From: Conexibacter sp. CPCC 205762
GTDB lineage: Bacteria > Actinomycetota > Thermoleophilia > Solirubrobacterales > Solirubrobacteraceae
Assembly (NCBI RefSeq): GCF_030646155.1
Contig: NZ_JAUTDN010000004.1
Location: forward strand, 62,001 to 126,000
Direction of reading: 5' to 3'
DNA length: 64,000 bases
The translations under genes were made by a program, and so were the position numbers. The notes under the pieces are model-generated. The model had not been told where the DNA came from and did not search any database. It saw nothing but the letters and a program-made list of their open reading frames with translations. Of this stretch, positions 1 to 8,142 are shown piece by piece (the first letter of the stretch is position 1; every line of letters starts with the position of its first letter).

Positions 1-135
1 ACCTACGCGCGCTGGGCGGCCGCCTTCGAGCAGCCGGCGACGCGCGGCCTCGTGCTCGGCCGCTCGCTGCTGTTCCCGGCCGACGACGACGTCACCGCCG
101 CGCTCGACGCGGCGGCCGCGATCGTCGCCGGCTGA
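1..135 (+). CDS. C-terminal end of a Cgl0159-like aldolase-fold protein (partial)
   Basis: The frame is open from the window edge and ends at TGA after 44 codons. The visible tail has the pattern RGLVLGRSLLFP followed by DDDV and an Ala-rich helix. As I recall, this resembles the end of Cgl0159-type (beta/alpha)8 proteins of inositol or sugar catabolism, where a conserved GRSLL/YP motif closes the barrel. Only the end of the protein is visible, so the assignment is tentative. The gene converges on the citrate synthase, with 22 bp between the two stop codons. Confidence 0.45.
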   Translation, partial: TYARWAAAFEQPATRGLVLGRSLLFPADDDVTAALDAAAAIVAG

Positions 136-157
136 GCCGCCGTTCCCCCGCCTCGCG

Positions 158-1249
158 CTACTCGACCGAGTCGCGCGAGCGCGGGGCCGGGCCGACGTAC
201 TTGGCGGAGGGCCGGATCAGCCGGCCCTCGCGCTTCTGCTCGAGGATGTGCGCCGACCAGCCGGCCGTGCGGGCGCAGGTGAAGAGCGGCGTGAACAGCT
301 GCGCCGGCACCTCCGCGTAGTCGAGCACGACCGCCGACCAGAACTCGACGTTGGTCGCCAGCACGCGGTCGGGCTTGCGTGCCTGCAGCTCCCCAAGCGC
401 CGCCTTCTCCAGCTGCTCGGCGACCTCGGCGCGGCGCGAGCCCAGCTCCATCGCCGTCCGCCGCAGCACGCGGGCGCGCGGGTCCTCGGCGCGGTAGACG
501 CGGTGGCCGAAGCCCATCAGCCGCTCGCCGCGGTCGAGCGCCGCCTTGACCCACTTGTCGGCGTCGCCGAGCTGCTCGACCTCGTCGAGCATCTGCAGCA
601 CGCGGCTCGGCGCGCCGCCGTGCAGCGGGCCCGACAGCGCGCCGACGGCGCCCGACAGCGCGGCAGCCGCGTCGGCGCCGGTCGAGGTGATCACGCGCGC
701 GGTGAAGGTCGAGGCGTTGACGCCGTGCTCGGCCGCGGAGATCCAGTAGGCGTCGATCGCCTTCGCGTGGTCGGGGTTGGCCTCGCCGCGCCAGCGCAGC
801 AGGAACCGCTCCGGGATCGTCGTCGCCTCGTCGATCGTCGCCTGCGAGACCGGCGGCAGGCCGATCCCGCGCGCCGACTGGGCGACGAACGAGAGCGCCA
901 TCACGGAGGCGCGCGCGAGCTGGTCGCGCGCTCTCTCGTCGGTCTCGTCGATCAGCGGCTGGAAGCCCCACTCGGGCGCGAGCATCGCCAGCGCCGACTG
1001 CACGTCGACGCGCGGATCGCCGGAGCGGACGCTGAGGCCGTGCGGCTCGGCCGGCGGCAGGCCGGGCTTGAACCTGCCGTCGACGAGCAGGCCCCAGACC
1101 TGCTCGAACGGGACCGCGCCGACCAGCTCCTCGATGTCGACCCCGCGGTAGCGGAGCGCGCCGCCCTCCTTGTCGGGCTCGGCGATCTCGGTCGCGAACG
1201 CGACGACCCCCTCGAGGCCGGACTTGACGTCGGTGTCGGCAGCGGTCAT
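158..1249 (-). CDS. citA: Citrate synthase (citrate/2-methylcitrate synthase family)
   Basis: Condenses acetyl-CoA with oxaloacetate at the entry of the TCA cycle; some members of this short class use propionyl-CoA instead. The 363-residue protein carries the family's active-site elements: His175 in [10 protein letters not shown], His210 in GPLHGGAP, and the [14 protein letters not shown] signature with His249 and catalytic Asp256. The length fits the short bacterial citrate synthases such as mycobacterial CitA rather than the 430-residue hexameric type. A TGGAG Shine-Dalgarno lies about 7 nt upstream of the ATG. The downstream gene cannot distinguish citrate from methylcitrate synthase, and no prpB/prpD neighbours are visible. 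Confidence 0.93.
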   Translation of the reverse strand: MTAADTDVKSGLEGVVAFATEIAEPDKEGGALRYRGVDIEELVGAVPFEQVWGLLVDGRFKPGLPPAEPHGLSVRSGDPRVDVQSALAMLAPEWGFQPLIDETDERARDQLARASVMALSFVAQSARGIGLPPVSQATIDEATTIPERFLLRWRGEANPDHAKAIDAYWISAAEHGVNASTFTARVITSTGADAAAALSGAVGALSGPLHGGAPSRVLQMLDEVEQLGDADKWVKAALDRGERLMGFGHRVYRAEDPRARVLRRTAMELGSRRAEVAEQLEKAALGELQARKPDRVLATNVEFWSAVVLDYAEVPAQLFTPLFTCARTAGWSAHILEQKREGRLIRPSAKYVGPAPRSRDSVE

Positions 1250-1358
1250 CTCAACTCCAGTTCGCGATTCGGGGCCGGGTGCCGTGAGGCGACCGTCACG
1301 TTAGCGCGCGCGACCCCATAGGCTGCCGGGCACGCCCCCGTTCCGAAGGAGCCCGTCC

Positions 1359-2786
1359 GTGTCCGACCTCCTCTTCCGCCCGATCCACGAGCTTGCGGCC
1401 CTGGTCCGCAGCGGCGAGCTGAGCGCGCAAGAGCTGGTCGGCGCCTCGTTGGAGCGGATCGACGCGCTCGACGGCCAGATCAACGCGTTCACGCACGTCG
1501 ACCACGAGGGCGCGCTCGCGACGGCCGCGCAGATCGGCCGCGACGACCCGCGTCCGTTCGCGGGCGTGCCGATCGCGATCAAGGACAACCGCCCGGTCGC
1601 CGGCATGCCGCTGACGCTCGGCTCGAAGCTGATGAACCTGACGCCGCCGTTCGACGCCGTCTTCGTGCAGCGGCTGCGCGCCGCCGGCTTCGTGATCGTC
1701 GGCAAGACCGCGCTGCCGGAGTTCGGGATCCTGCCCAGCACCGAGTCGGTCCGCAACGGGCCGACGCGCAACCCGTGGGACCTCTCGCGCACGCCCGGCG
1801 GCTCCTCCGGCGGCGCCGCGGCGGCGGTCGCGACCGGGATGGTGCCGATCGCGCACGGCAACGACGGCGGCGGCTCGATCCGCATCCCCGCCGCCTGCTG
1901 CGGCCTCGTCGGGCTCAAGCCGGCGCGCGGCCGCATCACGCTGGCGCCGGTCGAGGGCGAGTCGTTCCTCGTCAACGACGGCGTGCTGACGCGCACCGTC
2001 GCCGAGACCGCCGCCGTGCTCGACCTGCTCGCCGGTCCTGAGCCGGGCGACGCCTCATGGGCGCCGGCGCCGTCGGAGCCGTTCGCGCAGACGGCCGCGC
2101 GGGCGCCCGGCAGGCTGCGGATCGGCGTGACGCTGACGCCGCCGCTGACGACGGTCGAGATCGACCCGCTCGCCGCCGCCGCCGTCGAGGAGGCGGTCGC
2201 GCTGCTGCGCGAGCTCGGCCACGAGGTCGAGGAGATCGACCCGCCGTGGGTCGTCGACGGGCTGTTCGACCTGTTCGCCGCCGCCTTCGGCCCGGCGGTC
2301 GCCTCGGCGATCGTCTTCGCCGGCACGCTCGCCGGCCGCGAGCTGACCCCCGACGACATGGAGCCGCTGTCGTGGCTGCTGTGGGAGCAGTCGCAGAGAC
2401 TCGGCTCGGCTCACTACATCGCGGCGATCGGCCAGTTGCAGGCGCTCGCGCGCACGCTCGTCGCCGCGACCGCCGACTACGACGCGGTGCTGACGCCGTC
2501 GCTGGCGCAGCGGCCGGTGGAGATCGGCACGCTCTTCGGCGGCGGACCGGACCCGGCCGCGACCTTCCGCCGCTCGGGCCAGTTCACGCCGTTCACCTCG
2601 ATCGCGAACGTCACCGGCCAGCCGGCGATCTCGGTCCCGCTCAGCCACGGCGACGACGGCCTGCCGACGGGCGTCCACTTCTTCGGGCGGCCGGCGCAGG
2701 AGGGTCCGCTGCTGGCGCTGGCGGCGCAGCTGGAGGCGGCGCGGCCGTGGGCCGATCGGCGCCCCGACACGGCGGCTGTCGGATAA
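1359..2786 (+). CDS. Amidase (amidase-signature family)
   Basis: Hydrolyses a carboxamide bond; the substrate cannot be told from the sequence. The 475-residue protein has the complete Ser-cisSer-Lys triad of the amidase signature family: Lys75 in IAIKDN, the glycine-rich GGSSGG stretch with cis-Ser150, and nucleophile Ser173 in GGGSIRIP. The start is GTG, preceded by GAAGGAG about 8 nt upstream. No GatB or GatC neighbour is present and the C-terminal part is not GatA-like, so tRNA amidotransferase function is unlikely. It stands alone, divergent from the citrate synthase. Confidence 0.9.
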   Translation: MSDLLFRPIHELAALVRSGELSAQELVGASLERIDALDGQINAFTHVDHEGALATAAQIGRDDPRPFAGVPIAIKDNRPVAGMPLTLGSKLMNLTPPFDAVFVQRLRAAGFVIVGKTALPEFGILPSTESVRNGPTRNPWDLSRTPGGSSGGAAAAVATGMVPIAHGNDGGGSIRIPAACCGLVGLKPARGRITLAPVEGESFLVNDGVLTRTVAETAAVLDLLAGPEPGDASWAPAPSEPFAQTAARAPGRLRIGVTLTPPLTTVEIDPLAAAAVEEAVALLRELGHEVEEIDPPWVVDGLFDLFAAAFGPAVASAIVFAGTLAGRELTPDDMEPLSWLLWEQSQRLGSAHYIAAIGQLQALARTLVAATADYDAVLTPSLAQRPVEIGTLFGGGPDPAATFRRSGQFTPFTSIANVTGQPAISVPLSHGDDGLPTGVHFFGRPAQEGPLLALAAQLEAARPWADRRPDTAAVG

Positions 2787-2827
2787 CCGGCTGTCAGCCG
2801 CCCGCGGAGACTGCTTGAATCGCGGCC

Positions 2828-3835
2828 ATGTTCCGGCGCAAGCAGGACGACGACGATCCGTTCGCCGCGCTCAAGGAGGCCAACGCGCGCGGCGAGACGC
2901 GGATCTCGACCGGCGGGCCCGCGCCCGCCGACCCGTCGGGCGGCGGCAGTGCGAGCGCGGGCGACAGCGGCCCGCCGCGCCCGAGACCGGAGCCGATCGT
3001 GCTCGGCGGCTCCGGCGACGGCGCGCCGTCCGGGGTGCCGGGCACGCCGAAGCGGCGTCGCAACGGGCCGCTGGTGCTGCTGACGCTCGTCGCCTCGGTC
3101 GCCGCCGCCGGCGCGCTCGTCGTCCTCTCCGACAGCCCGGCCGACACCGCCTCCGAGCGCGGCTGGTTCCGCGAAGGCGGTTCCGAGACCGGCTCGGGAA
3201 CGGACGGCGGCGGGAAGCAGGGCGGCGAGAAGCAGGGCGGCGGCACGCCGGCCGAGCGCGTCGACCTCGTCCAGCCGACGGGCTTCGGCTCCGCGCTCTC
3301 GCTGATCGAGCGCAGACTGCGCGGCGGCGAGCGGGTCTGGCTGCTGCGCGTCGCGCGCGACCGCGTCAACGCGCTCACGCGCCTGCGCAACGGCGACCAG
3401 CGCTCGATCGACGTCGCCGCTGACCTCAGCACCCGCGTCACGGACTCCGGCTCGGCCGGTTCGCACAAGGGGATGCCCGTTCAGCAGATCTCGGCGTTCG
3501 CGCCCTCGCTGGCGACCCGCAACGCCGCCGCCAAGGCCGGCATCAGCACCCGCAAGCTCGACTACCTGGTGATGACGACGCCGTTCATCGCGGGCGACAA
3601 GGCCGACTGGCAGATCTTCTTCAGAGGCGTCTCAGAGCGCGACAGCCACTTCTCCGCGAGCCTCGACGGGCGCACCGTCAGACGTCCCGGCGAGCAGTCG
3701 ACGACGACCTCGACGCTGAGAATCACGACCAACGGGCGCACGCGCACGATCAGCGGCGCGCAGGCGCAGCGGATCAGCGCCTGCATCCGCCGCGCCGGCG
3801 GCGACGGCGCCCGCATCCGGCGGTGCCTGCCGTGA
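2828..3835 (+). CDS. Membrane-anchored protein of unknown function
   Basis: Not recognised. The 335 residues comprise a Pro/Gly-rich cytoplasmic segment (about 1-75), a basic stretch (KRRRNG), one membrane helix (about 79-99), a Gly/Ser/Lys-rich linker (about 105-140), and an exported domain of about 190 residues rich in Arg/Ser/Thr. Two late cysteines sit in the C-terminal CIRR...RRCLP. The topology is that of a type II membrane protein. Its stop overlaps the GTG of the next gene (GTGA), so the two are probably translated together. Several AGA arginine codons occur, as elsewhere in the window. Confidence 0.75.
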   Translation: MFRRKQDDDDPFAALKEANARGETRISTGGPAPADPSGGGSASAGDSGPPRPRPEPIVLGGSGDGAPSGVPGTPKRRRNGPLVLLTLVASVAAAGALVVLSDSPADTASERGWFREGGSETGSGTDGGGKQGGEKQGGGTPAERVDLVQPTGFGSALSLIERRLRGGERVWLLRVARDRVNALTRLRNGDQRSIDVAADLSTRVTDSGSAGSHKGMPVQQISAFAPSLATRNAAAKAGISTRKLDYLVMTTPFIAGDKADWQIFFRGVSERDSHFSASLDGRTVRRPGEQSTTTSTLRITTNGRTRTISGAQAQRISACIRRAGGDGARIRRCLP

Positions 3836-4398
3836 GGTACTGGCTCACCACGCTGCTCGGGATCGCGCTCGCCTCGGCCGCGGTCGCCGTCGTCGCCTGG
3901 TGCACGCGCGCGCTCGTCGAGCACAGCCTCTGCACGTCCGACAACCAAGAGCTGGCGTGCACGACCGAGCCGCGCACGCTCGCGATCGCGATCGGCGTCT
4001 GCATCGTGCTCGTGATCCCGTTCGCGTCGGCGATCTTCATGCTGCGCTCGAACCCGCGCGGCACGCCGCTCGGCGCGCTCGCGCTCGGCCTCGCGCTCTG
4101 CGCCGCCGGCGGCGCCGGGCTCTACGCCGGGATCCGCGCCCCGACCGCGTCGAACATCGAGACGGCCGGCATCATCGTCGGGAGCGTGCTGCTGTCGATC
4201 GGCCCGATCATCCTCATCTTCGGGATGATCGGGACCGGCCGGCGGCCGGACGCCCCGAGAGGGTTCGCGGCCGGCACGCCGATCCCCGCCGGCCTCAGCG
4301 TCGACCTGACCAAGCAGGGCTTCGGCCAGCTCGCGGAGCTGCTGTCGCAGCTGCCCGAGGCGCAGCGCAGAGCGGGCGGGAGCCCGAGAGGCAGATAG
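3832..4398 (+). CDS. Small polytopic membrane protein of unknown function
   Basis: Not recognised. It has about four hydrophobic helices (near residues 4-24, 46-67, 75-97 and 108-132) and a polar, probably cytoplasmic tail of about 50 residues. The loop between helices 1 and 2 has two cysteines (LCTSDNQELACT) that could form an extracytoplasmic disulphide. I chose the GTG at 3832 because it overlaps the previous stop as GTGA, a usual sign of translational coupling; an in-frame GTG at 3823 is possible. It probably works with the preceding membrane-anchored protein, but no function can be assigned. Confidence 0.7.
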   Translation: MRYWLTTLLGIALASAAVAVVAWCTRALVEHSLCTSDNQELACTTEPRTLAIAIGVCIVLVIPFASAIFMLRSNPRGTPLGALALGLALCAAGGAGLYAGIRAPTASNIETAGIIVGSVLLSIGPIILIFGMIGTGRRPDAPRGFAAGTPIPAGLSVDLTKQGFGQLAELLSQLPEAQRRAGGSPRGR

Positions 4399-4429
4399 GC
4401 GAGCCGCGCCGGCCGCCCGCGCGCGGCCG

Positions 4430-4435
4430 TATGAT
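4430..4435 (+). promoter_or_regulatory. Putative -10 element of the ferredoxin gene
   Basis: TATGAT matches the sigma-70 type -10 consensus at five of six positions and lies 46 nt before the ferredoxin ATG. This leaves room for a short leader that contains an AAAGAGGG Shine-Dalgarno. No convincing -35 is visible in the GC-rich sequence upstream. Confidence 0.4.
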
Positions 4436-4481
4436 CACTCGGCTTCATGCTTCAACCCACGTCGCAAAGAGGGAACCGCTC

Positions 4482-4745
4482 ATGGCCTATGTGATCGCCG
4501 AGCCGTGCATCGGCGCAAAGGACACGTCCTGCGTCGAGGTCTGCCCGGTCGACTGCATCCACCCCACTCCGGACGAGCCCGACTACGACAGAGCCGAGAT
4601 GCTCTTCATCGATCCGGAAGAGTGCATCGACTGCGACGCCTGCGTCGAGGCGTGCCCCGTGGACGCGTGCTTCGCGGAGGACCAGCTGCCTGAAGAGTGG
4701 TCCCACTTCGCGGACCTCAACGCCAGATATTACGCCGGCAAGTAG
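4482..4745 (+). CDS. fdxA: 7Fe ferredoxin ([3Fe-4S][4Fe-4S])
   Basis: Low-potential electron carrier in the cytoplasm. The 87-residue protein has the FdxA pattern: Cys9, Cys17, Cys21 and Cys25 (the C-x7-C spacing that usually gives a [3Fe-4S] site) and the second motif C48-x2-C51-x2-C54-x3-C58-P. It ends with the family's EDQLPEEW segment and aromatic tail. The inter-motif loop (about residues 27-45, PTPDEPDYDRAE) is longer than in mycobacterial FdxA. The ATG was chosen because it follows AAAGAGGG and gives the canonical MAYVIAEPC start. A strong hairpin follows the stop. Confidence 0.95.
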   Translation: MAYVIAEPCIGAKDTSCVEVCPVDCIHPTPDEPDYDRAEMLFIDPEECIDCDACVEACPVDACFAEDQLPEEWSHFADLNARYYAGK

Positions 4746-4762
4746 GCCTTCCCGGCGCAGGT

Positions 4763-4786
4763 GGCGCGCCCCGCGCGGGGCGCGCC
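4763..4786. terminator. Bidirectional terminator-like hairpin
   Basis: A perfect 10-bp inverted repeat (GGCGCGCCCC, loop GCGC, GGGGCGCGCC) sits in the 51-bp gap between the convergent ferredoxin and mrp genes. It has no T-run on either side, as is common in high-GC actinobacteria. It can serve both transcripts. Confidence 0.65.
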
Positions 4787-4796
4787 GAAGCCGCTG

Positions 4797-5957
4797 CTAG
4801 GCCATCGGGAGGGACATTCCGACGGGTCTCGGCGGGATGACGTCCAGCGACGGGAGCGAGGGGGCGACCGTCTGCATCACCGGCAGCGCGACCGGGGTCA
4901 GGGCGATCAGGCCGCGGGCGACCTCGCGGACGGCCTTGGCGGCCGGGTCCTCGGGGTCGGCGACGACGAGCGGGGTGCCGGCGTCGGCCTGCTCGCGCAG
5001 CGGCATCGTCAGCGGGACCTGGCCGAGCAGCGGGACGCCGAGCTCGTCGGCGAGCAGCTGACCGCCGCCCGCGCCGAAGATCTCGAACCGCTCGGCGCCG
5101 GGGGTGACGAAGCCGGACATGTTCTCGACCACGCCGGCGATCTCGAGTCTGACCTTGCCGGCCATCTCGGCCGAGCGACGAGCGACCTTCTGGGCGACCG
5201 GCTGCGGCGTCGTGACGAGCAGGAATCTCGCGTCCGGCAGCAGCTGGGCGAGCGTCATGCCGACATCGCCGGTGCCGGGCGGCAGGTCGACCAGCAGGTA
5301 GTCGAGCGCGCCCCAGTCGACGTCCTCGAGGAACTGCTGCAGCGCCTTGTGCAGCATCGGGCCGCGCCAGACGACGGCGGCGTCCTCCTCGATGAAGAAG
5401 CCGATCGACATCACCTTGATGCCCTCGTGCGCCTCGGGCGGGACGATTCTGCGCTCGCCGTTGACCTTCGGGCGGGTCGCGCCGAGGCCGAACATGCGCG
5501 GCTGCGAGTAGCCCCACACGTCGGCGTCGAGGACGCCGACCTTCTTGCCCTCGGCCGCCAGCGCGGCGGCGAGGTTGGCGGTCACCGACGACTTGCCGAC
5601 GCCGCCCTTGCCGGAGCCGACGCAGATCACGTTCTCGACCTGCGCGAGCGCACCGGAGGGCAGCGGGCCGCCGCGGCCGAGCTTGCGCTGCAGGTTGCCC
5701 TTCTCCTCGTCGGAGAGGACGTCGAAGCTGACGTTGACGCCGGCGACCCCGTCGAGCGCCTTGACCGCGTTCGCGACGCCGGTCTGGAAGTGGCTGCGGA
5801 TCGGGCAGCCGGGCGTGGTGAGCGACACCATCACGTCGACGACGCCGTTGTCGTGGACGTCGATCGAGCGGACCATCTCCAGCTCCACGATGTCCTTGCG
5901 CAGCTCCGGGTCGATGACGGCGCGGAGCGCCTCGCGGATCTGATCTCTGGTCGGCAT
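4797..5957 (-). CDS. mrp: Mrp/NBP35-type Fe-S cluster carrier ATPase
   Basis: Cytoplasmic P-loop ATPase that loads or carries iron-sulfur clusters. An N-terminal MIP18/DUF59 domain (residues about 1-85) with the conserved TTPGCP cysteine (Cys51) precedes the ParA/MinD-type domain. That domain has the deviant Walker A GSGKGGVGKSS (about 114-124), a DADVWG switch and the LVDLPPGTGD motif. The CxxC usually found after ENMS in ApbC/Mrp proteins is missing: the segment reads ENMSGFVTPGAE. I chose the ATG at 5957 (MPTRDQI) because CACAAT lies 7 nt upstream, fitting a leaderless start; ATG 5966 is the alternative. Convergent with fdxA. Confidence 0.9.
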   Translation of the reverse strand: MPTRDQIREALRAVIDPELRKDIVELEMVRSIDVHDNGVVDVMVSLTTPGCPIRSHFQTGVANAVKALDGVAGVNVSFDVLSDEEKGNLQRKLGRGGPLPSGALAQVENVICVGSGKGGVGKSSVTANLAAALAAEGKKVGVLDADVWGYSQPRMFGLGATRPKVNGERRIVPPEAHEGIKVMSIGFFIEEDAAVVWRGPMLHKALQQFLEDVDWGALDYLLVDLPPGTGDVGMTLAQLLPDARFLLVTTPQPVAQKVARRSAEMAGKVRLEIAGVVENMSGFVTPGAERFEIFGAGGGQLLADELGVPLLGQVPLTMPLREQADAGTPLVVADPEDPAAKAVREVARGLIALTPVALPVMQTVAPSLPSLDVIPPRPVGMSLPMA

Positions 5958-6020
5958 GACCACCATTGTGACAGGCTTGTGCGCCTGGACTGGCGGCGTG
6001 GCACGTCTGCCCCCGGACAG

Positions 6021-6050
6021 CCGCCGGGGCGCCGTTAAGCGCCCCGGGCG
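6021..6050 (-). terminator. Hairpin downstream of the phasin-like gene
   Basis: A perfect 9-bp stem (CCGGGGCGC, loop CGTTAA, GCGCCCCGG at 6024-6047) extends through a one-base bulge by CCG/CGG flanks. It lies between the end of the basic/phasin-like gene and the start of mrp, both on the minus strand, so it most likely terminates the former. Confidence 0.5.
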
Positions 6051-6149
6051 GTTGAGGGAGGAGAGGGTGCGTCATCCGCCGGTGGTGGTCCGGCGAACCC
6101 CTGCCGCTGATGCCCTCCCAGACATCTGCGGATGAAGTCGATCGGGGGC

Positions 6150-6896
6150 TCAGGCGACCTTGTTGAGGCGCTCCTGCACGCTCCCCACGAGTCTCTTGCC
6201 CGCCTCGACGCGGTTCTGAACCACATTCTCGACGCGATCGCGCACCGGCTCGACGCGCTGACGCAGCGGCTTGACGCGATCCTGCAGCTCGCCGACGCGG
6301 CCGTCGAGCACTCTGCGCGCCTCGGCCCGCTGGTGCTCGAAGCCGCGACGGGCCTCTCTCGCCTGTCTCTCGGCGCGCACGCGCGAGTGGCGCACCTCGC
6401 GCTCGAGGCGGCTGCGGGTTCTGCGCAGGTCGCGCTCGATCTCGGTGCGGGCTCTGCCGCCGCGCCGCTCGAATCTCTTCAGCTGTCTGTCGAGCGCTCT
6501 CGGCGAGCTGGTCGCGGCGCGGAAGCCGTCGAGCGCGCCGGTCGAGTTGGAGACGAGCGTGTCGACGGCGTCGACGACGAGGTCACGCGCCTCCAGCGCG
6601 ACGCCGATCGGGATCAGCACGACGCGCTCGGCGAGCTGCTGCGCCTGCGCGATCGGCGTCGTGGCGACCGGCTCGCGGGTCGTGCCGACGGTCGTTCTGG
6701 TCGAGCGTCTGGCGGCTCTTCTCGCTCGCGCTCTCGGCGCTCTGCGTGCTCTCGCTCTCGGCGCTCTGCGTGCTCTCGCGGCTCTGCGCGGTCTGGCGGC
6801 GGCTCTCGGCGCTCTGGCGGCCGGCGCTCTCGCAGCAGCGGCGGGGGTGGCGGTGGCGGTCGCGGTCGGTCTCGCGGTCGTGTCGTTCGTGGCCAT
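6150..6896 (-). CDS. Histone-H1-like basic tail fused to a phasin/amphipathic-helix protein
   Basis: No family was assigned with certainty. Residues about 1-70 are almost only Ala, Arg, Pro and Thr, with tandem units of the type RAPRARARRA. This resembles bacterial histone-H1-like tails and suggests binding to DNA or a polyanion. Residues about 80-130 form a hydrophobic helix region (VVLIPIGVALEARDLVVDAVDTL). The remainder is a long charged amphipathic helix ending in SVQERLNKVA, as in phasins or apolipoprotein-like proteins. The frame is supported because the Arg codons in the tail are mostly AGA, as in other genes here. An AAGGAG lies 11 nt before the ATG. Confidence 0.7.
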   Translation of the reverse strand: MATNDTTARPTATATATPAAAARAPAARAPRAAARPRRAARARRAPRARARRAPRARARRAARRSTRTTVGTTREPVATTPIAQAQQLAERVVLIPIGVALEARDLVVDAVDTLVSNSTGALDGFRAATSSPRALDRQLKRFERRGGRARTEIERDLRRTRSRLEREVRHSRVRAERQAREARRGFEHQRAEARRVLDGRVGELQDRVKPLRQRVEPVRDRVENVVQNRVEAGKRLVGSVQERLNKVA

Positions 6897-6982
6897 CGAG
6901 GAACGGCTCCTTGCGATCAGGTGTGCGGGCGAACACCCGTTTGTAAACCGGAACGGCCCCGGCGTTACACCACCGATGTGTG

Positions 6983-7026
6983 CGAACGGACGTTCAGGCC
7001 GTCAGCGCCGGTGGAACGTCCGTTCG
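6983..7026 (-). promoter_or_regulatory. Two LexA-like boxes forming a 13-bp inverted repeat
   Basis: CGAACGGACGTTC (6983-6995) and GAACGTCCGTTCG (7014-7026) are exact inverted copies. Each is itself a GAAC-N4-GTTC dyad, the known actinobacterial LexA/SOS pattern. Their centres are 30 bp apart. They lie around the stop codon of the DUF2342 gene and about 90-130 bp upstream of the histone/phasin-like gene. The same sequence could form a terminator-type hairpin for the DUF2342 transcript. Confidence 0.45.
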
Positions 7027-8049
7027 GCGCAGCCAGGCGAGCGGCTCCTCGACCTCTGGCAGCGTCGGCATGTCCGCGGCGCTGCGCCAGACGCGGTTGA
7101 GCGCCTCGATCCCGCCCTCGCGCACGACCGTGTCGCAGAAGACCTTCCCCTGCTGGTACTGGCGCATCTTCATCTCCATGCCGAGCAGCTTCATCATCAG
7201 CCGCGACGGCGTCGACTGCGTCTTGCGGCGCGCGTCGAGCGCTCTGCGCAATCTCGGCAGGCCCGGCAGCAGCGGCTCGCCGACGGCGTCCATGACATGC
7301 TCGGCGTAGCCCTCGACGACGGCCATCGTCGCCTGCATCGTGTCGATCGTGCGCTTCTCGCCGGGGCTGGCGACGAGCGTGACGAGGTCGCCGGAGCGGA
7401 CGACCTCGACGATTCTCTTGACGTCGTCGGTGCGCGGCAGGCGCAGCGCGCGTCTGGTGTCGATCCGCAGCTGGGCGCTGTCGAGCAGCTCCTGCACCAT
7501 CGCCGCCATGTGCGGCTGCAGCCACGGGACGCCGGCGAACTGGACCGCGTGCGTGACCTCGTGGATCGCGACCCAGCGGAGGAACTCCTCCTCGTCGGCC
7601 TCGAACGTTCTGATCGACTTGGCGAGGTTGGGGACGACGTAGAGCAGCCGCGGCGGCGCGTCGTCGGGCGTCGCCTCCAGCAGCACCAGCTCGTACTGGC
7701 CGAGCACGCGCTGAGCGAGGTAGCCGAGCATCACGCCGACCTCGGCCGTCATGACGGCGCCCGCGGCGAGCTGCACGATCGGTCTGGCGGGCTTGGCGAC
7801 TCTTCTGCCGACCTGTCTCAGCGCCGGGTCCAGCAGCCGGCTCATCGAGGCGATGTTCGCTCTGATCCACTCCGCCCGCGGCACCGGCTCGGCCTCCGGC
7901 AGCGCCGCCTGCGGCGTCAGCCCGGTGTAGGCGATCACGCGCTCGGCGCTGTCGCGCGTCAGCTCGCCGAGGTCGGCTCTGAGCGGGGTGTGTTCCGGTC
8001 TGCCGGCGACGTGCGCCGCCAGCCGTTGGACGAGCGGCCAGTCGATCAT
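6994..8049 (-). CDS. Zinc-dependent metalloprotease-like protein, DUF2342 (F420-associated)
   Basis: Belongs to the actinobacterial DUF2342 family, often annotated as 'zinc-dependent metalloprotease' or 'coenzyme F420 biosynthesis associated'; its biochemical role is unproven. The 351-residue protein has the zincin motif HEVTH at residues 163-167 in the context RWVAIHEVTHAVQF, and a downstream EGYAEHV segment likely to supply the third ligand. The C-terminal half contains the family's KMRQYQQGKVFCD and PEVEEPLAWL segments. No signal peptide is visible, so it is probably cytoplasmic. The gene follows the FG-GAP protein on the same strand, separated by a hairpin. Confidence 0.85.
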   Translation of the reverse strand: MIDWPLVQRLAAHVAGRPEHTPLRADLGELTRDSAERVIAYTGLTPQAALPEAEPVPRAEWIRANIASMSRLLDPALRQVGRRVAKPARPIVQLAAGAVMTAEVGVMLGYLAQRVLGQYELVLLEATPDDAPPRLLYVVPNLAKSIRTFEADEEEFLRWVAIHEVTHAVQFAGVPWLQPHMAAMVQELLDSAQLRIDTRRALRLPRTDDVKRIVEVVRSGDLVTLVASPGEKRTIDTMQATMAVVEGYAEHVMDAVGEPLLPGLPRLRRALDARRKTQSTPSRLMMKLLGMEMKMRQYQQGKVFCDTVVREGGIEALNRVWRSAADMPTLPEVEEPLAWLRRTDVPPALTA

Positions 8050-8099
8050 CAGGTGTCCATCATGGCAGCGTCGGCACCCCGGCTGCCGGGGGAACCGTC

Positions 8100-8129
8100 G
8101 GGCGGGGACGAAGCGCGACCGCTCCGCCC
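8100..8129 (-). terminator. Possible terminator after the FG-GAP metalloprotease
   Basis: GGGCGGGG pairs with CTCCGCCC (8 pairs including one G-U) around a 14-nt loop in the 93-bp gap between the two minus-strand genes. There is no T-run. The evidence is moderate only. Confidence 0.3.
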
Positions 8130-8142
8130 CCGCCGCCGCACG

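Noticed and set aside
6583..6936. Alternative minus-strand frame with repeats of the SAESESTQSAES type
   Set aside because: It is the shifted reading of the AGA-rich basic tail. The chosen frame continues into a coherent helix protein and starts with a better context.
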